Source: CAVVJA01 sp963779485
GTDB taxonomy: Bacteria > Actinomycetota > Actinomycetes > Mycobacteriales > Jatrophihabitantaceae
DNA length: 64,000 nt
Reading direction: 5' to 3'
Assembly (NCBI GenBank): GCA_963779485.1
Contig: CAVZYJ010000014.1
Coordinates: forward strand, 1 to 64,000
A program made the position numbers and the translations under genes. The notes under the pieces were generated by a model. It was not told where the DNA came from, did no database searches, and saw only the letters and a program-made list of their open reading frames with translations. The first letter of the stretch is position 1, and the number at the start of each line of letters is the position of its first letter. Below, piece after piece: positions 42,775 to 51,895 of this stretch.

Positions 42775-43900
42775 TTAGCCGCCGGAATCGGCCAGTTCCG
42801 CGTCGGCCGGCACCGCTCGAAGCCGTCGATCGGCCAGCCAACCATCGGGCAGCGCAACCGGCCGGGCCGGCGTGGTCCGACCGCGGGGCTGGCCGAGCAC
42901 GTCGTTGGGAAACGCCTGGTCGAGATCCAGGCCGACGAGCAGGCGGTCGAGTTGTTCGAGTGTCGACACGCAGCCGAGCGCCGCCCGCGTCGGGGTGCCG
43001 ACCACGTACCCCTTCAAGTACCACGCGACGTGCTTGCGGAACTCCGGCAGTCCGTGCTCCACGCCGAGCCACTCCGCGAGGAGTTCCGCGTGCCGGCGCA
43101 TGGCGCAGGTCACCTCACGCAGATCCGGTCGCCATCGCTCGGCGCGGCCGGTGAATGCGGCCGCGAGATCGGCGAACAGCCAGGGTCGCCCCAGACAGCC
43201 GCGACCGACGACCACGCCCGCACATCCGGTTTGCGCGACCATGCGCAGCGCGTCCTCGGCCTCCCAGATGTCGCCGTTGCCGAGCACGGGCACCTCCAGC
43301 GCCGCGGCCAACTCGCCGATCGGCTCCCACCGGGCCTGGCCTCCGTAGAAGTCCATCGCCGTGCGTCCGTGCAGGGCCACGTAGGCCACGCCAGCGTCCT
43401 GGGCCCGCAGGCCGGCCTCCCGGTAGGTCAGATGGTCCACGTCGATGCCGAGCCGCATCTTGATGGTGATCGGCAGCGCCCCGGCGGCGGCGCGCAACTG
43501 CCGCGGTGACGATGTCGCTGAACAGGTCGATACGCCACGGCAACGCCGCCCCGCCACCCTTGCGGGTGACCTTCGGTACCGGGCAGCCGAAATTGAGGTC
43601 GACGTGGTCGGCCAGATCTTCCTCGAGGATCATCCGCACCGCCGCGCCGACGACCGCGGGATCGACGCCGTAGAGCTGGAGGCTGCGCGGCCGCTCGTCC
43701 GCCGCGAACCGGATCAGCCGAAGCGTCTTGGGATGGCGCTCGACGAGCGCGCGCGACGTGATCATCTCGCTGACGAACAGCCCGGGACCGTAGGCCCGGC
43801 ACAGCCGACGAAAGGCGGTGTTCGTTATGCCGGCCATCGGCGCCAACACGACCGGTACCGGAGCGACCACCCGCTCCGACAGTCGGAGCGGTGCGGTCAC
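42775..43900 (-). pseudogene. dusB: tRNA-dihydrouridine synthase (DusB-like), read with one frame change
   Basis: The GTG at 43900 gives TAPLRLSERVVAPVPVVLAP, the usual opening; a TTG at 43957 would overlap glyS. The N-terminal half has APMAGITNTAFRRLCR, LQLYGVDP and LNFGCPVPKVTRKGGG (catalytic Cys region). The frame is lost near 43497, where one extra A in an AA run explains it. It continues as GALPITIKMRLGID, VALHGRTAMDFYGG and VLGNGDIWEAEDALRM. Dus enzymes use FMN and NADPH to reduce uridine in the tRNA D-loop. Both halves look under selection, so an indel artefact is likely. It lies between ppdK and glyS as in related genomes. Confidence 0.85.
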
Positions 43901-43931
43901 CGGGTGGCGGTCGCCGATGCCGGTCGGCGCG

Positions 43932-45314
43932 TCAACAACCAGCGAGCCGGGCGGCAAGGTAGGACTCGACCTGGTCGAGGCCGACGCGGTCCTGGGCCAT
44001 GGTGTCGCGGTCCCGGACCGTCACGGCGTGGTCGTCGAGGGTGTCGAAATCGACGGTGACGCAGTATGGCGTGCCGATCTCGTCCTGGCGCCGGTAGCGG
44101 CGCCCGATCGCCTGGGCGTCGTCGAACTCCACATTCCAGGAGCGCCGCAGCATCGCGGCGAGGTCGCGCGCCTTTGGCGAGAGATCGCCGTGTCGCGACA
44201 GCGGCAGTACCGCGACCTTGACTGGCGCCAGTCGTTTGTCCAGTCGCAGCACGGTGCGCTTCTCCAGTTTCCCTTTCGCGTCCGGCGCCTGGTCTTCGCT
44301 ATAGGCGTCGAGCAGGAAGGTCAGCACCGCCCGGGTGAGGCCGGCGGCCGGTTCGATCACGTACGGCGTCCACCGTTCGTTGCGCTCCTGATCGAAATAG
44401 GTGAGATCGACGCCGGAGTGTTTGGCATGCGTCTTCAGGTCGAAGTCCGTCCGGTTCGCAATGCCCTCGAGTTCGGCGAATTCGGTGCCGCCAAAGCGAA
44501 ATCGGTACTCGATATCGACCGTTCGTGTCGAATAGTGCGAGAGCTTGTCCTTCGGGTGCTCGTAGAGCCGCAGGTTGTCCGGATCGACGCCGAGGTCGAC
44601 CCACCAGTTCCATCGCTCTTGCAACCAGTAGTCGTGCCATTCCGCGTCGGTGCCCGGCTCGACGAAAAACTCCATCTCCATCTGCTCGAATTCTCTGGTT
44701 CGGAAGATGAAGTTCCCCGGAGTGATCTCGTTGCGGAAGCTCTTGCCGGTCTGCGCGATCCCGAACGGCGGCTTCTTCCGCGCCGTGGTCATGACGTTGA
44801 GAAAGTTGATGAATATGCCCTGCGCCGTCTCCGGTCGTAGGTAGTACAGACTCTCGTCGCTCTCGACCGCGCCGAGAAACGTCTTGAGCATCATGTTGAA
44901 CTCGCGGGGCGGCGTGAATCGACCCTTCGTGCCGCAGTTCGGACAGTTGATGTCGGCCAGGCCGTGGTCGGGCAGGTGCCCGTGCTTGGCCTCGTAGGCC
45001 TCCTCAAGGTGATCCGCCCGGAACCGATGGTGGCAGTGGAGGCACTCGGCCAGCGGGTCGTGAAACGCCTCGACATGCCCCGACGCCCGCCAGACCTCGG
45101 TGGCGAGGATCACCGCGGAATCAAGTCCGACGATATCGTCGCGACTGGTCACCATGGCCCGCCACCACGATCGCCGGATGTTCTCCTTCAGCTCGACGCC
45201 CAGCGGGCCGTAGTCCCAGGCCGACCGGGTCCCGCCGTAGATCTCGCTGGACGGGTAGACGAAGCCGCGACGTTTCGCGAGATTCACGACGGTGTCGTTG
45301 CGGTCGGCAGGCAC
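43932..45314 (-). CDS. glyS: Glycyl-tRNA synthetase (dimeric class II type)
   Basis: This is a 460-residue protein from the GTG at 45314. Class II landmarks are clear: KRRGFVYPSSEIYGG and WDYGPLGVELKENI near the start, ESLYYLRPETAQGIFINFLN (motif 2 region), GIAQTGKSFRNEITPGNFIF and RTREFEQMEMEFFVEPG, then the C-terminal anticodon domain (VKVAVLPLSR). An insert with CHCHHR and CPNCGT cysteines suggests a zinc ribbon. It charges tRNA-Gly in the cytoplasm. No T-box or other leader structure is seen upstream. Confidence 0.97.
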   Translation of the reverse strand: MPADRNDTVVNLAKRRGFVYPSSEIYGGTRSAWDYGPLGVELKENIRRSWWRAMVTSRDDIVGLDSAVILATEVWRASGHVEAFHDPLAECLHCHHRFRADHLEEAYEAKHGHLPDHGLADINCPNCGTKGRFTPPREFNMMLKTFLGAVESDESLYYLRPETAQGIFINFLNVMTTARKKPPFGIAQTGKSFRNEITPGNFIFRTREFEQMEMEFFVEPGTDAEWHDYWLQERWNWWVDLGVDPDNLRLYEHPKDKLSHYSTRTVDIEYRFRFGGTEFAELEGIANRTDFDLKTHAKHSGVDLTYFDQERNERWTPYVIEPAAGLTRAVLTFLLDAYSEDQAPDAKGKLEKRTVLRLDKRLAPVKVAVLPLSRHGDLSPKARDLAAMLRRSWNVEFDDAQAIGRRYRRQDEIGTPYCVTVDFDTLDDHAVTVRDRDTMAQDRVGLDQVESYLAARLAGC

Positions 45315-45376
45315 TTAGCCAGAGTACCGGGACGCCGAACGCGCTCCCGTCCTTACCGATGATCTTGGAGTTGCGT

Positions 45377-46189
45377 TCAGGTGACCGGGCCGGCGCCGCC
45401 AAAACGCCGGTCCCGCTGCGCATAGGACAGACAGGCCCGCCACAGGTTGCGGCGATCGAATTCGGGCCAGGGCGTGTCGTCGAAGACCAGCTCGGCGTAG
45501 GCCGACTGCCAGAGCAGGAAGTTCGACGTCCGCTTCTCGCCCGAGCTGCGGATGAACAGATCCACATCGGGCAGACCCGGCTCGTCGAGGTGCGCGTCGA
45601 TCGTGCGCTCGTCGATCTTCGCCGGATTGATCGTTCCGGCTGCGACCTCGCGGGCGATGGCCCGCATGGCGTCGACGAGTTCGGCCCGGCCACCGTAGTT
45701 GACGCAGAACTGGAGCGTCAGCCGGTCGTTGTCCCGGGTGTAGGCCTCGGCGTCCTCCAGCTGATCGATCACCGAGCGCCACAGGCGCGGCCGCCGCCCG
45801 GCCCATCGGATTCGGACGCCGAGCGCCCCGAGCTCGTCCCGCCGGCGCCGGATCACCTCCTTGTTGAAGCCCATGAGAAAGCGCACTTCCTCCGGCGTCC
45901 GGCGCCAGTTCTCGGTCGAGAACGCGTACGCCGACACCGTGGAGACGCCGATCTCGATGGCGCCGTGCAGCACGTCGAGCAGGGCCGCCTCGCCGGCTCG
46001 ATGGCCCTCCGTTCGAGGCAGCCCGCGCTGCCGGGCCCAGCGCCCGTTGCCGTCCATGACGAGGGCGACATGGCGCGGCAGGAACTCGGCCGGGATGATC
46101 GGCGGGCGCTCGCCGGACGGGTGGGGCGGTGGATCCGGCCACCGCGCGGCGTCGCCCCGGCGGCCGGGCGCGGTCGTAGACGAACTCAC
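45377..46189 (-). CDS. uppS: Isoprenyl (polyprenyl) diphosphate synthase, UppS family
   Basis: This is a 270-residue protein from the GTG at 46189. The cis-prenyltransferase signatures are present: HVALVMDGNGRWARQRGLP with the catalytic Asp, YAFSTENWRRTPEEV, and DLFIRSSGEKRTSNFLLWQS followed by YAELVF. It condenses isopentenyl diphosphate units into the long lipid carrier used for peptidoglycan and arabinogalactan-type glycans. In M. tuberculosis the equivalent next to recO is Rv2361c (decaprenyl diphosphate synthase); product length here is not determined. Confidence 0.95.
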   Translation of the reverse strand: MSSSTTAPGRRGDAARWPDPPPHPSGERPPIIPAEFLPRHVALVMDGNGRWARQRGLPRTEGHRAGEAALLDVLHGAIEIGVSTVSAYAFSTENWRRTPEEVRFLMGFNKEVIRRRRDELGALGVRIRWAGRRPRLWRSVIDQLEDAEAYTRDNDRLTLQFCVNYGGRAELVDAMRAIAREVAAGTINPAKIDERTIDAHLDEPGLPDVDLFIRSSGEKRTSNFLLWQSAYAELVFDDTPWPEFDRRNLWRACLSYAQRDRRFGGAGPVT

Positions 46190-46229
46190 CGCGCCACGGT
46201 ATCCCGCCGTTGGCTCGCGTCTGAGCGGA

Positions 46230-46988
46230 TCAGCGGTCGACCAGCGGCAGCGACCGCAGCCCGCGCTCGAGATGCCATTGGAGGTGAGCGGCGATCAGCC
46301 CGCTGGCCTCACGGCGCACGCTGCCCGGGCTGACATCAGCTCGCGGCCAATCACCGCCGAGCAGCGCCACCATCAGGTCGATGGTTCCGGCCTGCGGGCG
46401 CGGCGACCCGGGTGGGCGGCAAGTCTCGCAGACGGAGCCACCCGCGGCGACATTGAAGGCCACGTGCGGGCCCGGCGCTGAGCAGCTGGCGCATTCGCGC
46501 AATGCCGGTTCCCAGCCGGCACCGGACATGGCCCGGATGAAGAACGCGTCGAGGACGAGCGAGGGATCGTGCGCGCGCTCGGTGAGCGCCCGCAGTGCCC
46601 CGACGAGGAGGAGGTACAACCGCAGCGCCGGTTCACCCTCCTCGGTGAGGCGCTCCGCCGTCTCGCAGATCGCGGACAGGGACGTCCACCGGGCGTAGTC
46701 CCCGGCTAGCTGGGCCCCGAACGCGTCCAGCGACTCGGTCTGGATGACGGTGTCCAGCTTGCGGCGAGCGGGGGCGTCGCCGGCCCCCTGCGGATTGCGG
46801 GTAAGCAGCTGCACGTCGACGTGGCTGCCCGGCTCCAGCCGGGCGCCGAACTTCGACGTCGTACGGCGTACCCCCCGGCCGACCGCGCGTACCCGACCGT
46901 GCCGACGCGTGAGCAGGCTGACGATCCGGTCGGCCTCGCCGAGCTTGTGCACCCGCAGCACGACCGCCTCGTCCCGATACAGCGGCAC
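46230..46988 (-). CDS. recO: DNA repair protein RecO
   Basis: This is a 252-residue protein of normal size. It opens LYRDEAVVLRVHKLGEADRI with the OB-fold (LLTRRHGRVRAVGRGVRR) and has a helical middle. A zinc site of two CxxC pairs appears as CASCSAP and CETCRP. RecO helps RecR load RecA onto single-stranded DNA during gap repair. It lies 41 bases upstream of uppS and is probably in the same transcript. Confidence 0.94.
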   Translation of the reverse strand: MPLYRDEAVVLRVHKLGEADRIVSLLTRRHGRVRAVGRGVRRTTSKFGARLEPGSHVDVQLLTRNPQGAGDAPARRKLDTVIQTESLDAFGAQLAGDYARWTSLSAICETAERLTEEGEPALRLYLLLVGALRALTERAHDPSLVLDAFFIRAMSGAGWEPALRECASCSAPGPHVAFNVAAGGSVCETCRPPGSPRPQAGTIDLMVALLGGDWPRADVSPGSVRREASGLIAAHLQWHLERGLRSLPLVDR

Positions 46989-47000
46989 GAACCGATGGTC

Positions 47001-48218
47001 TCAGACCGGACCGACAGGCACCGGGTGCGACGCTCGCGGCTGGCGGGCCAACCGCCGGAACAGCACGAGGGCGATCACCCCGAGGGCGAGTCCGCACCCG
47101 ACCGTTACGAGGAAGGCCGGCCGCGCACCGTGCGCGTCCGCGATGCGACCGACCGACGCGGACGCGATCCCGTAGCCGACCGCGAGGCCGGTGGAGAACC
47201 AGCCCATGCTTTCGGTCAGCGCGGCCGCGGGAGCGACCTCCTGGATCAGGGTGAACGCGGTGATGAGCGTGGGCGCGATCCCCAATCCGACCACGAAGAT
47301 AATCACAGTGAGGACGGGGACGTTGACGGCGAGCAGGAACAGCCACGGGAGCAGGCCGAAGATCAATGCCTGGAGGCGGAACCGCTCCAGCACGGGAGCA
47401 GGCCACCGTCGCGAGCCGTAGTAGAAGCCGCTGGCCGCGCTGCCAGCGGCGAACGCCGCCAGCACCAGACCGCTCCACGCGGTGACTCCGCGCTGCCCGC
47501 AGAAGGCCACCACGGTCACCTCGGCGCTTGCGAACACGCCACCCATGGCCGCTCCAGCGGCCGTGAGAAGCGTCATGCCGGGGTAACGCAATGCGCTGGG
47601 GTGACGGGGCGCGCCGGCTGGATGGGCGGGGGGCTCAGTCGACCGCTGCTGCCACAGCCAGGTGGCTCCGGCCCCGACCAGCGCGCCCGCGACGACCAGG
47701 ACGCCGATCGGGTCGATCTGGGTGGCGACGAGGATGGCGATCAGCGGTCCGACCATGAAGATCACCTCGTCCAGGATGGACTCAACCGAGTACCCCGTAC
47801 TCAGCTCCGGTCGTCCAGCGAGGACGAACGACCAGCGGGCCCGGGTCAGCGACCCGACGGCGAGGTAGCAGAAACCCAGCACCGCAGCCGGGACCAGCAA
47901 GACGGCATCCGGGGCGTCGGCTCCGACGAGCAGGCCGAGGGTGATCGCCGCGGCGATGTGCCCGGCTGACGCCGGGATCAAGACCCGATGCTGCCCGTAC
48001 CGATCCACGAGCCGCCCCAGCACCGGCATGCCGACACCGTTGGCCACGACGTACGTACCTGCGAGGACCCCGGCAAAGGAGTAGTGCCCGGTCCGGATCG
48101 AGATGAGCAGTACCAGGCCGATGGGATAGATCGCGATCGGCATGCGCATGACGAAGCCGGCGGCGGAAAAGGCCACAGTGCCGGGAGTGCGGAATGCAGC
48201 GCGGTAGGTGGCGAGCAC
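47001..48218 (-). CDS. MFS transporter
   Basis: This is a 405-residue protein from the GTG at 48218, with about twelve transmembrane helices. It has an N-terminal half ending in a short loop and a C-terminal half starting near residue 210 (MTLLTAAGAAMGGVFASAEV). The loop ADAPDAVLLVPAA and GRLVDRYGQHRVL (MFS motif A) support the family. Substrate is unknown; the N-terminal FAGVLAGTYVVANGVGMPVL resembles drug or sugar effluxers. It is an extra gene inside the otherwise conserved recO-era neighbourhood. Confidence 0.88.
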   Translation of the reverse strand: MLATYRAAFRTPGTVAFSAAGFVMRMPIAIYPIGLVLLISIRTGHYSFAGVLAGTYVVANGVGMPVLGRLVDRYGQHRVLIPASAGHIAAAITLGLLVGADAPDAVLLVPAAVLGFCYLAVGSLTRARWSFVLAGRPELSTGYSVESILDEVIFMVGPLIAILVATQIDPIGVLVVAGALVGAGATWLWQQRSTEPPAHPAGAPRHPSALRYPGMTLLTAAGAAMGGVFASAEVTVVAFCGQRGVTAWSGLVLAAFAAGSAASGFYYGSRRWPAPVLERFRLQALIFGLLPWLFLLAVNVPVLTVIIFVVGLGIAPTLITAFTLIQEVAPAAALTESMGWFSTGLAVGYGIASASVGRIADAHGARPAFLVTVGCGLALGVIALVLFRRLARQPRASHPVPVGPV

Positions 48219-48234
48219 TGGTGCCTTCTAGTGA

Positions 48235-49146
48235 CTAGAGTCCGAGCCGCCTGAGCTTGCGTGGGTCACGCTGCCAGTCGGATTCGACCGCAACGTGCAG
48301 GTCGAGGTATACCCGAGTGCCGAGCAGTGGTTCGATCTGGCGCCGGGCGGCGGAACCGATGGCCTTCAGCCTCGACCCCCCGGAGCCGATCATGATGCCT
48401 TTCTGGCTGGTTCGTTCCAGATGAATGGTGGCGAACACTTCGGTGAGATCGGGCTGCCCCTCTCTCGAGCGCATTTCCTCGACGGTCACCGCGATGGAAT
48501 GCGGGAGCTCGTCGCGGACGCCTTCGAGCGCTGCCTCCCGGATGAGTTCGGCCACTCGAATCTCGACCGGTTCGTCGGTGCGCAGCTCGGTTGGGTAGAG
48601 GGCGGGGCCGACGGGGAGACGCGCGACGAGCAGATCGGCGAGCAGGGCCACCTGGTCGCCCGTGACCGCCGAGACCGGAACGATGACGGCGAATTCGCCG
48701 AGCCCGCTGACCGCCATCAGCTGGGCGGCCACCTGGGCGGGGCCCACCGCATCGGTCTTCGTCACGATGGCGACGACGGGCGAAGCCACCGACGCGAGCT
48801 CGGCCGCGATGTAGCGGTCACCGGGACCGACGCGCTGGTCGGCCGGCACGCAGAACCCGATAACGTCGACGTCGCTCAGGCTCGCGCGCACCACGTCGTT
48901 GAGCCGTTCCCCGAGCAGGGTGCGTGGTCGGTGCAGTCCCGGCGTGTCGACGATGACGAGCTGGGCGTCGGCCCGGCTGACGATCCCCCGGACGGCACGC
49001 CGCGTCGTTTGCGGTTTGTCACTGATGATCGCGACTTTGGTGCCGACCAGCGCGTTCGTCAGGGTGGACTTGCCGGCGTTCGGCCGGCCCACGAAGCAGC
49101 AGAATCCCGAGCGGAACTCGGCCGTCGGCGTGGGCTCGATCGTCAC
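48235..49146 (-). CDS. era: GTPase Era
   Basis: This is a 303-residue protein from the GTG at 49146. G-domain motifs: GRPNAGKSTLTNALVG (G1), DTPGLHRPRTLLGE (G3) and VTKTDAVGP (G4). The C-terminal KH domain has RTSQKGIMIGSGGSRLKAIG. Era binds the 3' end of 16S rRNA and is needed for small-subunit assembly. It follows the CorC/CDA-like genes as in other actinobacteria, with an alpha/beta hydrolase gene inserted upstream. Confidence 0.97.
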   Translation of the reverse strand: MTIEPTPTAEFRSGFCCFVGRPNAGKSTLTNALVGTKVAIISDKPQTTRRAVRGIVSRADAQLVIVDTPGLHRPRTLLGERLNDVVRASLSDVDVIGFCVPADQRVGPGDRYIAAELASVASPVVAIVTKTDAVGPAQVAAQLMAVSGLGEFAVIVPVSAVTGDQVALLADLLVARLPVGPALYPTELRTDEPVEIRVAELIREAALEGVRDELPHSIAVTVEEMRSREGQPDLTEVFATIHLERTSQKGIMIGSGGSRLKAIGSAARRQIEPLLGTRVYLDLHVAVESDWQRDPRKLRRLGL

Positions 49147-49218
49147 CTCGAAATTCTCCCATTCGCACCCAGCGCGTTTCTGACGTCGCCCCCTGCCACC
49201 CTCGACGGCGCCGCAGTG

Positions 49219-50103
49219 TCAGCGCGCCAGGTCCAGGAGGTCCCCGACGACCTCGTCGAACGCCGCGACGGCCAGGGACAGGTGGCCCTGGCCGGTGAGC
49301 AGGTGAGGCCGCGCCGCGGGCACGTTCGCCGCCAGCCACTCGCCGTGCGCGAACGGCACCATGCGATCCTCATCGCCCTGCCAGATCGCAACCGGGCGGT
49401 GAAGCGCTGCGAGCTCGAATCCCCAGGGCTGGACGAAGGCCAGGTCGTCGTCCCGCCAGCCATCGATGCCCGCGCTCACCGACTTGCGCAGCGCCGCGGC
49501 CGCCCATTCGGCGTACGAGCCGGAAAGCGAGGCCACGTCGACGTCGGACACCAGATCGCCCAGCGCGTCGGCCACGTGATCGGCGCTCACGTGCGCGAGG
49601 TGCGGAGCGGCGCCGGCCAGATAGGCCGAGAGTGCGTCGACGCCAGCTACAGCGGCACCGAACTCCTCGACGTTCTCCGGGGCCATGCCCGCCATCCAGT
49701 CGATTCCGGGCGCGGGGTAGGGCGCCACGCCGGCGATCGTCGCGGCGCCGAGGCAACGCTCGGAGAGGAGCGTCGCGCAGGCGAGCGCATGCGGACCGCC
49801 ACCCGACCACCCGATCGTGACGAACCGATCGGCCTGGAGCACGTCGAGAATCGCTTCGACGTCCGCCGCCGCGTCGGCGATGCACCGGCCCGGCTGCGGG
49901 TCAGACGTGGCATAGCCCGGTCGGGAGTAGGTGATCACCCGGATGGGGTGGCGAGCTATGGCATCGACGGCCGGCGGAAAGGGCACGGCCGCGGTCGGCG
50001 TGCCACCGTGGAACACCACCGGCATCCCGTCCACCGGCCCGACGCTCAGCACCTCCAGGTGCCGATCTCGATCGGCCGCAATTCGTAACCAGGTCGGTTC
50101 CAT
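49219..50103 (-). CDS. Alpha/beta-fold hydrolase
   Basis: This is a 294-residue protein. The triad can be assigned: Ser in FVTIGWSGGGPHALACA, Asp in AIWQGDEDRMVPFAHGEW and His in LLTGQGHLSLAVAAF. The oxyanion strand is MPVVFHGGTPTAAVPF and the substrate cap is 120-205. No signal peptide is present, so it is cytoplasmic. The substrate is unknown; esterase or lactonase activity is possible. It sits between era and the CDA-like gene. Confidence 0.88.
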   Translation of the reverse strand: MEPTWLRIAADRDRHLEVLSVGPVDGMPVVFHGGTPTAAVPFPPAVDAIARHPIRVITYSRPGYATSDPQPGRCIADAAADVEAILDVLQADRFVTIGWSGGGPHALACATLLSERCLGAATIAGVAPYPAPGIDWMAGMAPENVEEFGAAVAGVDALSAYLAGAAPHLAHVSADHVADALGDLVSDVDVASLSGSYAEWAAAALRKSVSAGIDGWRDDDLAFVQPWGFELAALHRPVAIWQGDEDRMVPFAHGEWLAANVPAARPHLLTGQGHLSLAVAAFDEVVGDLLDLAR

Positions 50104-50159
50104 CGACCGGATCCTGCCACGCCAACCAGACCCCCGCCGGGGCGGCGAGGACCGATCGG

Positions 50160-50489
50160 TCAGCGCAGCGTGCCGTCCGGGCCGGCGTGGTAGGCGATAG
50201 CGTCCGGCGTCACATCGTGCAGCGCCCGGAGCCCCGGCCCGGCATCGGGTTCGTCACCGACCACGACGGCTGCCTCCAGCGAACCGGCGCCGGAGGACAC
50301 CGCCATCGCTACAGCCAGCTGCAGGGCGGTGAGTTGCAGGGACGCCAAGCCGACGTCCACGGCAACGTAGGTGCGCCCGTCCGCGTCCCGCACGGCCGCG
50401 CCCTGGGCCGTGCCGGCGCGAGCTCGGGCGGACCGGGCCAGCGTGACGAGCTTGCTGTCCTCGAGCGACAGGGCAGGTGTCACGCTCAT
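50160..50489 (-). CDS. Cytidine deaminase-like protein without the zinc site
   Basis: This is a 109-residue protein. The ATG at 50489 has AAGG upstream; the alternative at 50552 overlaps the corC stop by ATGA and remains possible. The fold order of CDA proteins is visible (LVTLARSARARAGTAQGAAV, RTYVAVDVGLASLQLTALQL, LEAAVVVGDEPDAG). The His/Cys-Ala-Glu and Pro-Cys-x2-Cys zinc ligands are absent, so deaminase activity is unlikely. It matches the actinobacterial hypothetical in the equivalent corC-era position (Rv2365c in M. tuberculosis). Function is unknown. Confidence 0.8.
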   Translation of the reverse strand: MSVTPALSLEDSKLVTLARSARARAGTAQGAAVRDADGRTYVAVDVGLASLQLTALQLAVAMAVSSGAGSLEAAVVVGDEPDAGPGLRALHDVTPDAIAYHAGPDGTLR

Positions 50490-50548
50490 TGGCCTACCTT
50501 GCATCCCGGACCGGCACGCGTTTCTCGGCGCCTGTGATGCTCGCTCGG

Positions 50549-51865
50549 TCATGCGCTGTCCACCTGGGCCTCGGCCCGGGCGAGGGCATCCTCCCTCGAC
50601 AGTCGCCGCACGAGGACGGTGTCGATCCGGTGCCGCCGACCCCCGGCACCCTCGGCGACCAGCTCCAGCCCGTTGACCTCAGCCGTCGAACCGGGAATCG
50701 GCACCCGACCGAGACGCTCGGCGAGCAAGCCGCCGACCGTCTCGACGTCGTCCCGCTCGGGCAGCTCCAGCTCGAACAGGTGGGCCAGATCCTCGACCGA
50801 GAGGCGAGCCGTGACCCGCGCGGTGTTCTCGTCCAGGCGCTCGATGGGCGGGCTCTCGTTGTCGTACTCGTCGGCGATCTCACCCACGATCTCTTCGAGG
50901 ATGTCCTCGATCGTCACCAGCCCCGCCGTACCGCCGTACTCGTCGATGACGATCGTGATATGGGTGCGGCGGCGTTGCATCTCGCGCATGAGCTCGTCGA
51001 CCGGCTTGGACTCCGGCACGAGAATCGGCTGGCGCATCACCTCGTCGACCTGTGTCGTCCGAGCGTGCTCGGGGTCCTGGCCCCGCCGGGCCAGATCCTT
51101 CAGGTAGACGACGCCGATGATGTCGTCGACGTTCTCGCCGATGACCGGGATCCGGGAGAACCCGCTGCGTAGCGCCAGCGCCATGGCCTGGGGCACCGTC
51201 TTGGTGTGCTCGATCCAGACGATCTCGGTCCGCGGCACCATGACCTCGCGCGCGATCGTGTCGCCCAGCTCGAACACCGACTGGATCATCTCGCGTTCGT
51301 CGTGCTCGACGACGCCGCGCCGCTCGGCCAGATCGACGAACTCGCGCAACTCGGCCTCGGACGAGAACGAGAACGGTCCGTCGCGGAAACCCCGTCCAGG
51401 GGTCACCGCATTGCCGAACAGGATCAGCAACGACGCGAGCGGGCCGAAGACCCGGCCGAGCGCGTGGACCGGCGCGGCCAGCAAGAGCGCCACCCGATAG
51501 GGGTGCTGGCGACCCAGCGTCCGCGGCCCGACACCCACGAACACATAGCTGACGACCACCATGGCGCCGATCGTGAGCAGTACGACGGGCCAGTCGGGCC
51601 CGAACACCGACCGCACGACGAGCGTGACAAGGACGATCGAGGTCACCTCGCACGTCATTCGCAGGAGCAGCAGCAGGTTGGTGTAGCGCGCGCGATCGAT
51701 CACCAGCACGCTCAGCGTGCGGGCGCCACGGCGCCCTTCGCGCACCAGTTCGTCGATATGGGCGACGGAGACACGCGCCAGCGCCGAGTCGACGCAAGCC
51801 AGCACTCCGCCGATCGGAACCAGCAGGATCGCGATCACGAGCAGAGCGATGTCGGCCGTCTTCAC
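50549..51865 (-). CDS. CorC/HlyC-type membrane protein with CBS domains
   Basis: This is a 438-residue protein. The N-terminal third holds four hydrophobic segments of a DUF21/CNNM transmembrane domain (IALLVIAILLVPIGGVLACV, VLLTIGAMVVVSYVFVGVG). A CBS pair follows (MVPRTEIVWIEHTKTVPQAM and RQPILVPESKPVDELMREMQ). The C-terminus has a CorC_HlyC domain (TARLSVEDLAHLFELELPER). CNNM-like proteins are linked to magnesium and cobalt efflux. The gene order phoH-ybeY-corC matches other actinobacteria. Confidence 0.92.
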   Translation of the reverse strand: MKTADIALLVIAILLVPIGGVLACVDSALARVSVAHIDELVREGRRGARTLSVLVIDRARYTNLLLLLRMTCEVTSIVLVTLVVRSVFGPDWPVVLLTIGAMVVVSYVFVGVGPRTLGRQHPYRVALLLAAPVHALGRVFGPLASLLILFGNAVTPGRGFRDGPFSFSSEAELREFVDLAERRGVVEHDEREMIQSVFELGDTIAREVMVPRTEIVWIEHTKTVPQAMALALRSGFSRIPVIGENVDDIIGVVYLKDLARRGQDPEHARTTQVDEVMRQPILVPESKPVDELMREMQRRRTHITIVIDEYGGTAGLVTIEDILEEIVGEIADEYDNESPPIERLDENTARVTARLSVEDLAHLFELELPERDDVETVGGLLAERLGRVPIPGSTAEVNGLELVAEGAGGRRHRIDTVLVRRLSREDALARAEAQVDSA

Positions 51866-51895
51866 GGGCTACTCCCGTGGCGAGGTTGGTCAGGA

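Noticed and set aside
45315..45376. T-box or riboswitch leader for glyS
   Set aside because: Only about 60 bases separate uppS and glyS and no leader fold is seen; a GATCTTGGAG half-arm of the dispersed repeat is the only feature.
48295..50088. 597-residue plus-strand frame
   Set aside because: Antisense to era and the alpha/beta hydrolase, both with intact motifs.
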